From contig NZ_CP022336.1 of assembly GCF_002218195.1 (NCBI RefSeq), positions 186,001-250,000 on the forward strand: a stretch of 64,000 nt of DNA, written 5' to 3'. Under the pieces are notes generated by a model, which worked only from the letters and a program-made list of their open reading frames with translations, was not told the DNA's origin and searched no databases. The DNA comes from Sphingorhabdus sp. SMR4y. GTDB taxonomy: Bacteria; Pseudomonadota; Alphaproteobacteria; Sphingomonadales; Sphingomonadaceae. Shown in pieces: positions 53,887 through 60,868 of this stretch (position 1 is its first letter; every line of letters begins with the position of its first letter). Position numbers and translations under genes: made by a program.

Positions 53887-54199
53887 CCGATTTGACTGGA
53901 GAGGGCCTGTAACCAGTGCGTCCTTGAAGGGAGTTCAAGAGGCGCTTTCAGACCTGAGATTATCGGCAACGCTTCCGTCGATTCGACAGAAGCTGATTGT
54001 CGGCGAGCACTGTCGTTCGATAGTGTATATACTGACGGTCTGCTCGATGATTGGACAGATTGTCCCTCTTCCCAATCGCCTGCCTGTCTCCGCAAAGATC
54101 TTCTCCAGGGAGAGATTGTGGCGAATGCCGCAACCTGTGAGTTAGTTGCGTTACAACAGCCAAGCCAGTATGGAGAGACGGGATTAACGGGACGTAACC
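53887..54199 (+). other. 313-bp gap between the cys unit and the HTH-membrane gene
   Basis: No convincing gene. A frame at 53924-54145 opens with TTG after AAGG and has a plausible helical start (LKGVQEALSDLRLSATL), but it is not recognised and may be a remnant. Confidence 0.35.
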
Positions 54200-54715
54200 T
54201 TGGACGATATCGAGCCAGAGACATCGCGCGTAGCAAAATTGACGGCAAAACAACGGGAATGCCTGCACCTCGTGGTATTGCGAAAGTCATCCAAGGAAAT
54301 TGCCCGGATTCTCGAAATCTCAAAGCCCGCGGTAGATCAACGACTGGTGAGCGCGCGACGGGTTCTCGGTGCGGCGACCCGGGATGAGGCCGCGCTGATA
54401 TATGCCAGGGCCTCCGGCACCTATGATCGGATACTATATGATCCGGCGGGTGTTCCCTTCGATGACGATTCTGGTCCAGAAGCATCCCAAGACGAGCGAT
54501 CAGGTTCATCCTTGCTCGAGGAAGTATCGATCCCTTACGAGATGGATGCTGAGCAGGATCTGAATGTCTGGCCGCAAATCTTGAAAGAGTCGGAAAGTAG
54601 CTGGGGAACCGCGCAGAGATTAGCCATTATAGTCATTCTGACTATCGGAATACTGGCGATTGTTTTGATCGGTTTGTCCGTTTCCCAATCTCTTTCCGAT
54701 CTGTTGACAGCCTAG
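54200..54715 (+). CDS. membrane-anchored helix-turn-helix protein
   Basis: 171-aa protein with a LuxR/sigma-4-type helix-turn-helix at the N-terminus (LTAKQRECLHLVVLRKSSKEIARILEISKPAVDQRL, in parts residues 14-50), an acidic linker, and one membrane helix at the end (RLAIIVILTIGILAIVLIGL, about 142-161). The DNA-binding part would therefore face the cytoplasm while tied to the inner membrane, as in ToxR-like or tethered regulators. A TTG start at 54200 is assumed, since the HTH begins a few residues later. It starts a four-gene run with a small helical protein, a four-helix membrane protein and a RadC-like protein. Confidence 0.7.
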   Translation: MDDIEPETSRVAKLTAKQRECLHLVVLRKSSKEIARILEISKPAVDQRLVSARRVLGAATRDEAALIYARASGTYDRILYDPAGVPFDDDSGPEASQDERSGSSLLEEVSIPYEMDAEQDLNVWPQILKESESSWGTAQRLAIIVILTIGILAIVLIGLSVSQSLSDLLTA

Positions 54716-54778
54716 CCAACATCTGGGCTCTCACTATTTTGAACAGCACTAATCCGTGTTTTACGGAAAGGAATAGCT

Positions 54779-55117
54779 ATGTCTTATCAAATCAAAATCG
54801 CATCCGATCAAATCAAGCAAGATATGCCCCATACTGAGGTTTCCATTGATCAGGCCCTGATTTCGGTGTCCAATCTTTTGGCCACGCTGGTGCAGGCACG
54901 GGTCGATGCCGGTGTTCCAGCTGCTACGGGCCAGATTGCTGTTCGAAGGCTTGCCAAGGCGCAGATGGCGCTTGTTGAAGCCAGCAGTGACGTCCTGCGT
55001 GTGCATGGTGAATTGCAGAAGGTTGGAAGAGAATTTGCAGGAATGGATTTGCACGAGACGTGCCCCGCTGTTCAAGGTTCTCTGACGCCCGGCAATTTGC
55101 GCCCTGTCGCCGTCTAA
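54779..55117 (+). CDS. small helical protein, 112 aa, unknown
   Basis: 112-aa Ala/Val-rich helical protein (ALISVSNLLATLVQARVDAGV, GQIAVRRLAKAQMALVEAS), without membrane segments or Cys pairs, except one Cys near the end. Not recognised. GGAAAGGAATAG lies before the ATG, a good ribosome site. The gene lies 63 bases after the tethered HTH gene and 46 before the membrane-protein gene. Co-directional spacing suggests a joint function. Confidence 0.6.
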   Translation: MSYQIKIASDQIKQDMPHTEVSIDQALISVSNLLATLVQARVDAGVPAATGQIAVRRLAKAQMALVEASSDVLRVHGELQKVGREFAGMDLHETCPAVQGSLTPGNLRPVAV

Positions 55118-55163
55118 TCGAACAGCGGTTGACTGAAATGCGAGAGAATGGTCCAGCTGGAAT

Positions 55164-55601
55164 ATGCGAACTCTCCTCTTCCTTGTCTTCCTCGGCGCGG
55201 TCTGCATTTATGCACTGTATCGAGGGGGAGGGCCTGAGCGTTGGGTTGCCTGTATCGTTATCGGGATGGTGCTATTGGATCCAGCCGTTCATATCTTCAC
55301 GCCGCTGGAATATACCACGCTGGATCCCGGGCATCTCGTCATCGATCTGGCCGGTTGGCTCGGGCTACTTGCGATTGCGCTTCGTGCAAACCGGTTCTGG
55401 CCGTTATGCGTAGCGTCGCTTCAGACAATCGCCTTGGTGGCGCACGCTACCAGAATGCTGGATGTGACGATTCATCCAAAAGCCTATATGATCATGCAAG
55501 TAGCTTCTTCCTACCCGTTACTGGTCCTGCTGATGATCGGAACGATGTTTCACCGGAAGCGGCTGAAAGCCTTCGGAACCGACAGGTCCTGGCGAAACTG
55601 A
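55164..55601 (+). CDS. four-helix membrane protein, unknown
   Basis: 145-aa inner-membrane protein with four hydrophobic helices (about 2-20, 27-44, 60-76 and 105-124), short loops and a basic end (FHRKRLKAFGTDRSWRN). There is no signal peptide beyond the first helix and no recognised family. Its C-terminal part overlaps the beginning of the RadC-like reading frame, which runs in the -1 frame. The gene lies between the small helical protein and the RadC-like gene, so a link to both is likely. Confidence 0.65.
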   Translation: MRTLLFLVFLGAVCIYALYRGGGPERWVACIVIGMVLLDPAVHIFTPLEYTTLDPGHLVIDLAGWLGLLAIALRANRFWPLCVASLQTIALVAHATRMLDVTIHPKAYMIMQVASSYPLLVLLMIGTMFHRKRLKAFGTDRSWRN

Positions 55602-56173
55602 TCGGGATTGTTGAGCCGGATCAGGCTGTCACGCTTTCCGGCGCGCTACTGGAAGAATTCGGTTCAATTGGACGTTTGCTGGGTGAGTCCGAAGCCGCAT
55701 TGAGCAGGGTTCTGGACAGCAATAAACACGTTATAAGGCTGCTCAAGGCGAGCGAGGATCTAATGATCGCTACATTGCGCAATGCGCTGCCGCGGAAGCT
55801 TGTTGCGGCGACGGATCAACGGCTGGTGACATATCTTCAAGCTCGTATGGGTTCCCGGTCCACGGAATTGATGCGCATATTGTTTCTGGATAGTTCGCAC
55901 CATTTGCTTGGCGATCAGGAATTTGGCGAAGGTTCTCCGCGCCGGATATATGTTCAACCACGGACTATCCTCAAGCGCGCCCTGGAGCTCGATGCCAGCG
56001 GGCTCATTCTGGCTCACAATCACCCGGGCGGAAGCGTGTCGCCCAGCAGTTCGGATATAGAATTTACCATGTCCATCCGGTCTCTATGTCTGGAGCTGGA
56101 TATATGTTTGCTCGATCATATCATTATTACGAGCAATGGTTGGAGCAGCTTTCGAAAGTTGAAAATAATATGA
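55403..56173 (+). CDS. RadC/JAB-domain protein with unclear start
   Basis: RadC-family protein. The JAMM metal site is complete: AHNHPGGSVSPSSSD has the HxHx7Sx2D order, and RIYVQPRTILKRALELDASG precedes it. Before it lies a helix-hairpin-helix-like part (LLEEFGSIGRLLGESEAAL). The conserved protein seems to begin near 55565, but no ATG, GTG or TTG exists there. The first in-frame ATG is 55403, whose extension has no homology-like pattern and lies inside the membrane-protein gene in another frame. Either translation begins oddly, or a -1 shift near 55590 fuses it to the membrane protein. RadC's biochemical role is unsettled. Confidence 0.65.
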   Translation, partial: VMRSVASDNRLGGARYQNAGCDDSSKSLYDHASSFFLPVTGPADDRNDVSPEAAESLRNRQVLAKLIGIVEPDQAVTLSGALLEEFGSIGRLLGESEAALSRVLDSNKHVIRLLKASEDLMIATLRNALPRKLVAATDQRLVTYLQARMGSRSTELMRILFLDSSHHLLGDQEFGEGSPRRIYVQPRTILKRALELDASGLILAHNHPGGSVSPSSSDIEFTMSIRSLCLELDICLLDHIIITSNGWSSFRKLKII

Positions 56174-56482
56174 GCCTTCAGAGGAGGTGAAGCATATTGT
56201 GCTTGCTAAAATTGAGCTTTCGGTAATCCGCCCGCGAAGTGTGCGGGTATCGCGGCCCCGAATTTCGGGTGACCCGGTTTGGGCATGGGCTGAAAACCGA
56301 TTTAGCAACCGCTGAAGATAGTCTCGTTGGTGTGCTGATCTGGGGGGCTACTCACCAAGGCCAATATGGTGGTCTAGTCAGGCTGCCCATGAAGCGATTT
56401 CGCGAGCTGACATCTCCAATTATTGTGGTGGCTGCTTAACCGCACGCGGTTATTGCCGTCAAAGTCTCCGAGTTTTGACAAT
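56174..56482 (+). other. 309-bp stretch without a firm gene
   Basis: A 38-codon frame at 56199-56315 starts with GTG after a strong AGGAGG, but its product (Arg-rich) is not recognised. A 66-codon frame at 56239-56439 has no ribosome site. Possibly remnants. Confidence 0.25.
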
Positions 56483-56824
56483 ATGTCAGAACGGAAGGAG
56501 CTGCTCGCAATCGTAAAATTTTCAGGATCACCTGCGATAACCCGGCCACTCAGGTTCATATTGCTGATAGGGTGCGCAATGATTGTGAGCGCCTACGGAC
56601 TAGATGGTCAGGGGCAAGCTAGCGACACGGCGCGCGCGGGGGCAACAGCGGTGGGAAATGCCGAAGCCGTCATAGTTCATCCCCTCGAACTCCGGAGCAA
56701 TGGAGCAATTGTGCTGGATATGTTGCAGATATCAAATCATGTGCAGATTGACAGGCAAGATTGTGACGCCGAGCTGGAACGGCTCGTATCAGAATGCACT
56801 TTTCTGATTTATGAATTGCAATGA
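56483..56824 (+). CDS. possible exported protein, 113 aa
   Basis: 113-aa frame whose start is followed by a hydrophobic stretch RPLRFILLIGCAMIVSAYGL (about 21-40) like a signal peptide, then Ala-rich ARAGATAVGNAEAVIVHPLEL, similar to the beginning of DUF4402-type exported proteins, but the rest of that domain is missing. The end FLIYELQ is not informative. It may be a truncated or decayed gene. Neighbours are uncertain frames, so function cannot be inferred. Confidence 0.35.
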   Translation: MSERKELLAIVKFSGSPAITRPLRFILLIGCAMIVSAYGLDGQGQASDTARAGATAVGNAEAVIVHPLELRSNGAIVLDMLQISNHVQIDRQDCDAELERLVSECTFLIYELQ

Positions 56825-56885
56825 CGATATCGGGATATGGGCCAGGTTCCGGGGGAAAGCTGGAATTTGGCACTTTTTCCCACGC

Positions 56886-57065
56886 TCAATCTGGCGAGGA
56901 TTGCGGCAGCTCTTCCGTTTCGGTCTCTTCCAACGCATTAATAGCTGCGTCGATTTTTATCGCTGGAATTGGCAGATCGTTCTCGTCGAGAAAATTCAAT
57001 ATTCCCTGGAGTTTTTCGATAAGCTTGTGCACCTCCATATTCCTGTAGTTCAGGTCGCGCGACAT
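56886..57065 (-). CDS. small acidic protein, 59 aa
   Basis: 59-aa protein: MSRDLNYRNMEVHKLIEKL at the start, an amphipathic stretch GILNFLDENDLPIPAIKIDAA split by a Pro turn, and a strongly acidic tail (LEETETEELPQSSPD). The regular helical pattern and codon use suggest a true gene, although no clear ribosome site precedes it and no family is recognised. It lies on the strand opposite to the neighbouring uncertain frames and 66 bases from a sigma-54-like promoter pointing away from it. Confidence 0.45.
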   Translation of the reverse strand: MSRDLNYRNMEVHKLIEKLQGILNFLDENDLPIPAIKIDAAINALEETETEELPQSSPD

Positions 57066-57077
57066 TGATCGATTTGA

Positions 57078-57449
57078 ATGCTCACATGCGACATCATATC
57101 TCCAGTTTCACTTGATAAATCTGGATCTTGCTGGCCGACTGATTGCAGTCATTCATTGAAGCAGGGGCCGAAATCTCAATTGGGTAGGACGAAAGATCAT
57201 CCTACCCAAGTCGAGAGCGCATACCAGGTGCACTACGTTCTCCAAGGTCGACGCCTGCGGGGGCAAATCGACCGAGGAGGAGAAAATTCAATTTCTCCTG
57301 TCGATATCTATCCTGACCAGAGCGCCGTTTATCAATCTATATCCTTCTCGATTTGGCGAGATACGGGACTATTATATCCAAAGTGGGGAAATTATGGTGC
57401 CCCCGCCTCCGATCCATGGTCAGAGTATAAGGTTGAAGTGATTGATTAG
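57078..57449 (+). CDS. possible gene or remnant, up to 123 aa
   Basis: The last 60 codons of this frame look coding (ISPVDIYPDQSAVYQSISFSI, then WGNYGAPASDPWSEYKVEVID, shown in parts), but the first part does not, and a sigma-54-like promoter at 57132-57147 would exclude any start before about 57158. A TTG at 57156 is the next possible start but is doubtful. Not recognised. May be the remnant of a longer gene whose front was lost. Confidence 0.3.
   Translation: MLTCDIISPVSLDKSGSCWPTDCSHSLKQGPKSQLGRTKDHPTQVESAYQVHYVLQGRRLRGQIDRGGENSISPVDIYPDQSAVYQSISFSIWRDTGLLYPKWGNYGAPASDPWSEYKVEVID
57132..57147 (+). promoter_or_regulatory. probable sigma-54 promoter
   Basis: TGGCCGACTGATTGCA: the -24 GG (57133-57134) and -12 GC (57145-57146) are exactly ten bases apart, with TTGCA matching and TGGC matching. 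It deviates from TGGCACG at two or three bases. It is followed by two strong hairpins. Confidence 0.45.
57180..57299 (+). ncRNA. two hairpins downstream of the sigma-54-like promoter (possible leader or small RNA)
   Basis: TTGGGTAGGA (57180-57189) pairs perfectly with TCCTACCCAA (57200-57209), loop ten bases. AGGAGAAA (57278-57285) pairs perfectly with TTTCTCCT (57292-57299), and it would hide a GGAGGAG ribosome-site-like sequence. Both are in the right place to be part of a transcript from 57158. No known RNA family recognised. Confidence 0.35.
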
Positions 57450-57817
57450 CGGAGCAGAATAGACAACGTCCCGGTTGAGTGGCTGACTATCTATGTTGTT
57501 CTTGGCCGGACATGATTTTGTTTCAACGGTGAGCTCATGTGGATACTATGGCCGAATTTACTGCATCGGTGGATATTTCCAACGTCTATTGGTCTGATGG
57601 CAGCAAATAATTCCCTGTCAGGGTTATCCAGAAAGAAGATGATCGGTAAGGCGCTTCCTGATTGATCGAGAGCTGCGGTCCTTGACCCCAAATCTGTCGA
57701 TAGACCTTAATTTTATCCTAACGCGCCGTAAACGACTGTGAAAGACGTCGAATACGCCGCCCGTTTTGCACGCGGTGTTCCTCGGGCTATTTTTTGAGGC
57801 AGCCAGGATCGAATGAG
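57450..57817 (+). other. 368-bp stretch without a recognisable gene
   Basis: Only unconvincing frames in both directions. It precedes the flgM-like gene, so it should hold that gene's promoter, but no clear sigma-28 or sigma-54 element was found. Confidence 0.4.
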
Positions 57818-58090
57818 ATGAAGTCAACTGAAAGCTATTCGGCCATGATCAAACGACTGGACCGTGCGGGGGTGAAACAGCAATTACCCAATGGCGGTGC
57901 GGACAGGAAAATTGCGGATGAGCCATTGGCTAGAGGAGTGAACCCGGCGGCTTACACCAGCCCATCGGGAGGAGCCTCAACATTTGATTCCGGGAAAGTC
58001 GCCAATATCCGGTTGCAGATCGGGTTCGGTATATATCATATCGATTTGGAGAGACTTGCGGAAAAATTGCTCGGCGCAAACATTTTCTGA
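57818..58090 (+). CDS. flgM: FlgM-like anti-sigma-28 factor
   Basis: 90-aa protein. The C-terminal half, FDSGKVANIRLQIGFGIYHI and LERLAEKLLGANIF, has the FlgM pattern (KV..IR..I..G.Y.ID...IA.KLL), the part that binds sigma-28 FliA. The N-terminal half is polar and disordered-looking, as in FlgM, which is exported through the flagellar basal body once the hook is finished. AGGA precedes the ATG at 57818 at good distance; a longer frame from 57794 lacks one. FliA is encoded 1.6 kb downstream, the expected partner. Confidence 0.7.
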   Translation: MKSTESYSAMIKRLDRAGVKQQLPNGGADRKIADEPLARGVNPAAYTSPSGGASTFDSGKVANIRLQIGFGIYHIDLERLAEKLLGANIF

Positions 58091-58322
58091 CCCTATCCGG
58101 AAAGCCTTTCGCAAGCTGGCTCAAGTCTGGAATGGCCGTAATTTCTGTCGTCTGGTTCAGGCCTTGACCGCTAGGTCATCTTGAAGGCGTCCATATCTCG
58201 AGAATAGATCGCAATGGATGTCCGGCTGATGGTCGAGCCAAATCGATTTATTGGCCAATCAAACGTCATGGAGAGATAGTTCACTCAAAACTAATTAGCC
58301 CGACCTCCCGAATTTTCAAGAA

Positions 58323-58340
58323 TTGGCACGATGATTGCTT
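58323..58340 (+). promoter_or_regulatory. sigma-54 promoter of the flhA-like gene
   Basis: TTGGCACGATGATTGCTT matches the sigma-54 consensus TGGCACGNNNNTTGCW at every defined base (GG 58325-58326, GC 58337-58338, ten bases between). Transcription would begin near 58350, so the ATG at 58331 lies inside the promoter and cannot be the start of the flhA-like gene. Confidence 0.85.
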
Positions 58341-58369
58341 CGCTCTTCGTCAGGAGGTTTGAGCAAGAT

Positions 58370-59713
58370 ATGTCATATTTTTCGTCTATCATGAATTACG
58401 GACAGCGTGGTCCTGCGTTCGATATTCCTGCCAAGAAGCACATTGCGTCTGCGGCAAAGCAGGCTGTCCTGCCGTCTATATTGATATTTTTGCTGATCTT
58501 GATGACGGCGCCTGCGCTGCTGCACACAGCAATTCTTTCGGGCGTCGCTTTTGCCTTCACTTTTGCCTTTCAGCATCTCCGCGAAGCTCGAACCGGGGAA
58601 CTCTTGGCACCGCAGACAAGCAGAAATCACGCGGTGCCAATCGAGCGGCCAAATACCGTTCAACACTTGGGGTTCACGGTCAATATCGGATACGGCCTGT
58701 TTTCGTTGGTCGAAGACCGCAAGGGAGCGCCGCTGATAAGCCGGGTCGCCGTACTGCGGCATCAGATCTCCCGGAAACTGGGATTTTCTCTCCCTCATAT
58801 TCCGATCAAGGTCGACCTGTCGCTCGAGCCCAACAGCTATCGCATATTATTGCACAGGATGGTGCTGGGTGAGGGTGCTGCCTGGGCCGACGAAATTCTT
58901 GCGATCGACGACGGCGATGTAGAATCGTTGATCAAAGGCCGGCCTTGTATGGACCCGACATTCGGGATGAATGCGGTCTGGATGCCAGCGAGAAAACGGA
59001 CTTTGGCCGTTGCCAAGGGCTATCTCGTGGCAGATGCGGCCACCGTGATTGCAACGCATCTCCATGATGTCGCGCAGCGCAATGCAGCAAAGATATTTGG
59101 TGCCAGAGAAGCGCAACAACTGTTTGATCTGCATCAGCAATCATCGCCAGGACTGGCGGATAGTCTCACCCGGAAATTGCTGTCGCTGGAGCAAATTACG
59201 GTCATTTGCCGACATCTTCTTGCTGAAAATATCTCGGTCAAAGATTTCGGCAGAATATCCAGGGCGATGATACGGGCATGTGAGGTGCACAGCGATGTTG
59301 CCGATATTGCCGAAGCGGTGCGGGCGGATATTGGAGATCTGATTGTCCGGGAGATCGTGCCGAGCGGACTCCCGCTTCCTGTTATCACACTGGACGCCTC
59401 GCTTGATAGCATGCTCGTCAAAGCGCTGAAAGCGAGTGAGGGAGCCGGCAATCCCTTCGCCCCCCGAATGGCTCGAGACATGATTCACGCGGTCAATATC
59501 GCCATACAATCCCTGCCACCTGGGATCCGCATTGTTGCGTTGATCTGCTCGCCGGCGGTGCGGAAGCCGCTAAGCGATTTGCTGAATCAGAGGTTTCCGA
59601 ATCTCTCGATTCTCTCTGATTCAGAGTTGCCGCGCAGCAAGCCAGTCGAGCTGTTTGCGACAGTCGGTGGACCGTCATCCAGTCAGACAATGGCTGCCAC
59701 AAATGCAACCTGA
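58370..59713 (+). CDS. FlhA-like flagellar export protein lacking most of the membrane domain
   Basis: 447-aa protein. From about residue 100 it is the cytoplasmic domain of FlhA: LGFTVNIGYGLFSLVEDRKG, RVAVLRHQISRKLGFSLPHIPIKVDLSLEPNSYRI in order, FGMNAVWMPARKRTLAVAKGYLVADAATVIATHL, and the C-terminal NLSILSDSELPRSKPVEL. Ahead of it are only two membrane helices (about 35-75), corresponding to the last two of the usual eight. FlhA (about 690 aa) forms the export-gate ring; this version lacks the channel part. It may be a second, specialised paralogue. The sigma-54 promoter fixes the start here, with GGAGG twelve bases before. Followed at 26 bases by fliA. Confidence 0.75.
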   Translation: MSYFSSIMNYGQRGPAFDIPAKKHIASAAKQAVLPSILIFLLILMTAPALLHTAILSGVAFAFTFAFQHLREARTGELLAPQTSRNHAVPIERPNTVQHLGFTVNIGYGLFSLVEDRKGAPLISRVAVLRHQISRKLGFSLPHIPIKVDLSLEPNSYRILLHRMVLGEGAAWADEILAIDDGDVESLIKGRPCMDPTFGMNAVWMPARKRTLAVAKGYLVADAATVIATHLHDVAQRNAAKIFGAREAQQLFDLHQQSSPGLADSLTRKLLSLEQITVICRHLLAENISVKDFGRISRAMIRACEVHSDVADIAEAVRADIGDLIVREIVPSGLPLPVITLDASLDSMLVKALKASEGAGNPFAPRMARDMIHAVNIAIQSLPPGIRIVALICSPAVRKPLSDLLNQRFPNLSILSDSELPRSKPVELFATVGGPSSSQTMAATNAT

Positions 59714-59739
59714 AATAACTGTCCATCCGGGAACATGAT

Positions 59740-60459
59740 ATGCTGAAAACAAGAAACCGGGCGTTGCAATCCTATGGGGCAATGCAAATAGACGAGAATA
59801 GTCTGATCAGGGAGAATCAGTCGCTGGTTACGAAAATTGCCTGGCAGGTAAAATCATTGGCACCCGATCAGATGGAGATCGAAGATCTGATACAGGTCGG
59901 GCTTGTAGCAATGGTAGAGGCTGCAAAAAAATATGTAGATCAAGGGCATAGCTTTAGTACCTATCTGTATGTCCGTGTCCGTGGCGCGATGATCGATAGT
60001 CTGAGGTCGACCTGCAATTTGCGCAGAACATCGGTTGACTGGCACAAAAAAGTCCGGCGCTGCCGAGCGCAACTTTTACACGAACTCGGGTGTGAGCCCA
60101 CAGATTCCCAATTGGCCCGGGCATTGAACATGGATCCGGCCGATTACCGGAAAACCACAGACCGGGCGATCGCAGTCCATGTTGGATCGCTCGACGAAAT
60201 CTATTGCGATTCAAGCAGCTGGTTTGCCGACGAAGGGGAGGATCAACATGAGAAGCTGGAAAAATCTCAATTGGCGGCATTACTGGCGTCAAAACTGAAG
60301 CAGTTAAACGAACGCGAACAGCTAGTTCTCAACTGCTATTTCGTCGAAGAACTGCAGCTTGAAGAGATCGGAGCGATCCTCGATGTGTCAGCAGTACGTA
60401 TATGTCAGATCAAGAAGCGCGCATTGGAGAAGCTACAGGCCGCAATGACAGCAGCTTGA
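59740..60459 (+). CDS. fliA: flagellar sigma factor FliA (sigma-28)
   Basis: 239-aa sigma-70-family factor for late flagellar genes. Region 2 reads MEIEDLIQVGLVAMVEAAKKYV and FSTYLYVRVRGAMIDSLR, region 3 has the typical HELGCEPTDSQLARALNM, and region 4 LNEREQLVLNCYFVEELQLEEIGAILDVSAVRICQIKKRAL in parts. There is no region 1. An internal ATG at 59785 is a possible second start. It lies 26 bases after the flhA-like gene, within the same sigma-54 unit, and its antagonist FlgM is upstream. Confidence 0.9.
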   Translation: MLKTRNRALQSYGAMQIDENSLIRENQSLVTKIAWQVKSLAPDQMEIEDLIQVGLVAMVEAAKKYVDQGHSFSTYLYVRVRGAMIDSLRSTCNLRRTSVDWHKKVRRCRAQLLHELGCEPTDSQLARALNMDPADYRKTTDRAIAVHVGSLDEIYCDSSSWFADEGEDQHEKLEKSQLAALLASKLKQLNEREQLVLNCYFVEELQLEEIGAILDVSAVRICQIKKRALEKLQAAMTAA

Positions 60460-60511
60460 AAGGACTGTGGTCCGGGTGAGCAGGCATTATCACCTATCCC
60501 GGGCCAGGATA

Positions 60512-60557
60512 TGTCGGTTAACCGACAGCCAAAAGCGAGAATGTCGGTTTTCCGACG
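60512..60557 (+). promoter_or_regulatory. two tandem palindromes, probable enhancer sites for the FleQ-like activator
   Basis: TGTCGGTTAACCGACA (60512-60527) is a perfect 16-bp palindrome. TGTCGGTTTTCCGACG (60542-60557) keeps both arms GTCGG/CCGAC. The centres are 30 bases apart (about three turns, same face), about 60-110 bases upstream of a consensus sigma-54 promoter. This is where a sigma-54 activator such as the FleQ-like protein would bind. Confidence 0.7.
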
Positions 60558-60618
60558 AACATGACGCAATTCCGACGCCGATCTCGATAACTATCGGCTG
60601 ATTTTCCCCTTGCTCAAA

Positions 60619-60635
60619 TTGGCATGGCTCTTGCG
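60619..60635 (+). promoter_or_regulatory. sigma-54 promoter downstream of the palindromes
   Basis: TTGGCATGGCTCTTGCG: GG (60621-60622) and GC (60633-60634) ten bases apart, TTGGCAT and TTGC agree with the consensus. The start point would be about 60646. The first frame downstream with a ribosome site is the 56-aa gene at 60698. Confidence 0.8.
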
Positions 60636-60697
60636 AAGTAAATCTCGAGCACAGAATTTCGGTTCTGGTGTTCGACCTGCAATATGGAAAGATGGCA

Positions 60698-60868
60698 ATG
60701 ATCAACAGACAACTGGAATCTAGTCTGGTCACTGGGTTCCAGAAATTTGCTGATTTGCCGGCTGGCTGCGAGATTCGGTCACGCCATCAATGCTCGCCTT
60801 CTGCCAAGTCATTATCCCCCGATACTGACACGGCAGAAGGCGGGTTTGATGCTGTTACCGACTTTTGA
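60698..60868 (+). CDS. small protein, 56 aa, behind the sigma-54 promoter
   Basis: 56-aa protein starting MINRQLESSLVTGFQKFADL, then a Ser/Pro-rich polar part and an acidic end (DTDTAEGGFDAVTDF). GGAAAG is six bases before the ATG. It is the only frame close behind the strongest sigma-54 promoter of the region, some 52 bases from the expected transcript start, which makes it a likely flagellum-associated gene. No family was recognised. Alternatively the promoter serves the FliS-like gene 740 bases on and this frame is a short leader. Confidence 0.45.
   Translation: MINRQLESSLVTGFQKFADLPAGCEIRSRHQCSPSAKSLSPDTDTAEGGFDAVTDF

Noticed and set aside
58331-58369. Earlier start of the FlhA-like gene
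   Set aside because: It would lie within the sigma-54 promoter.
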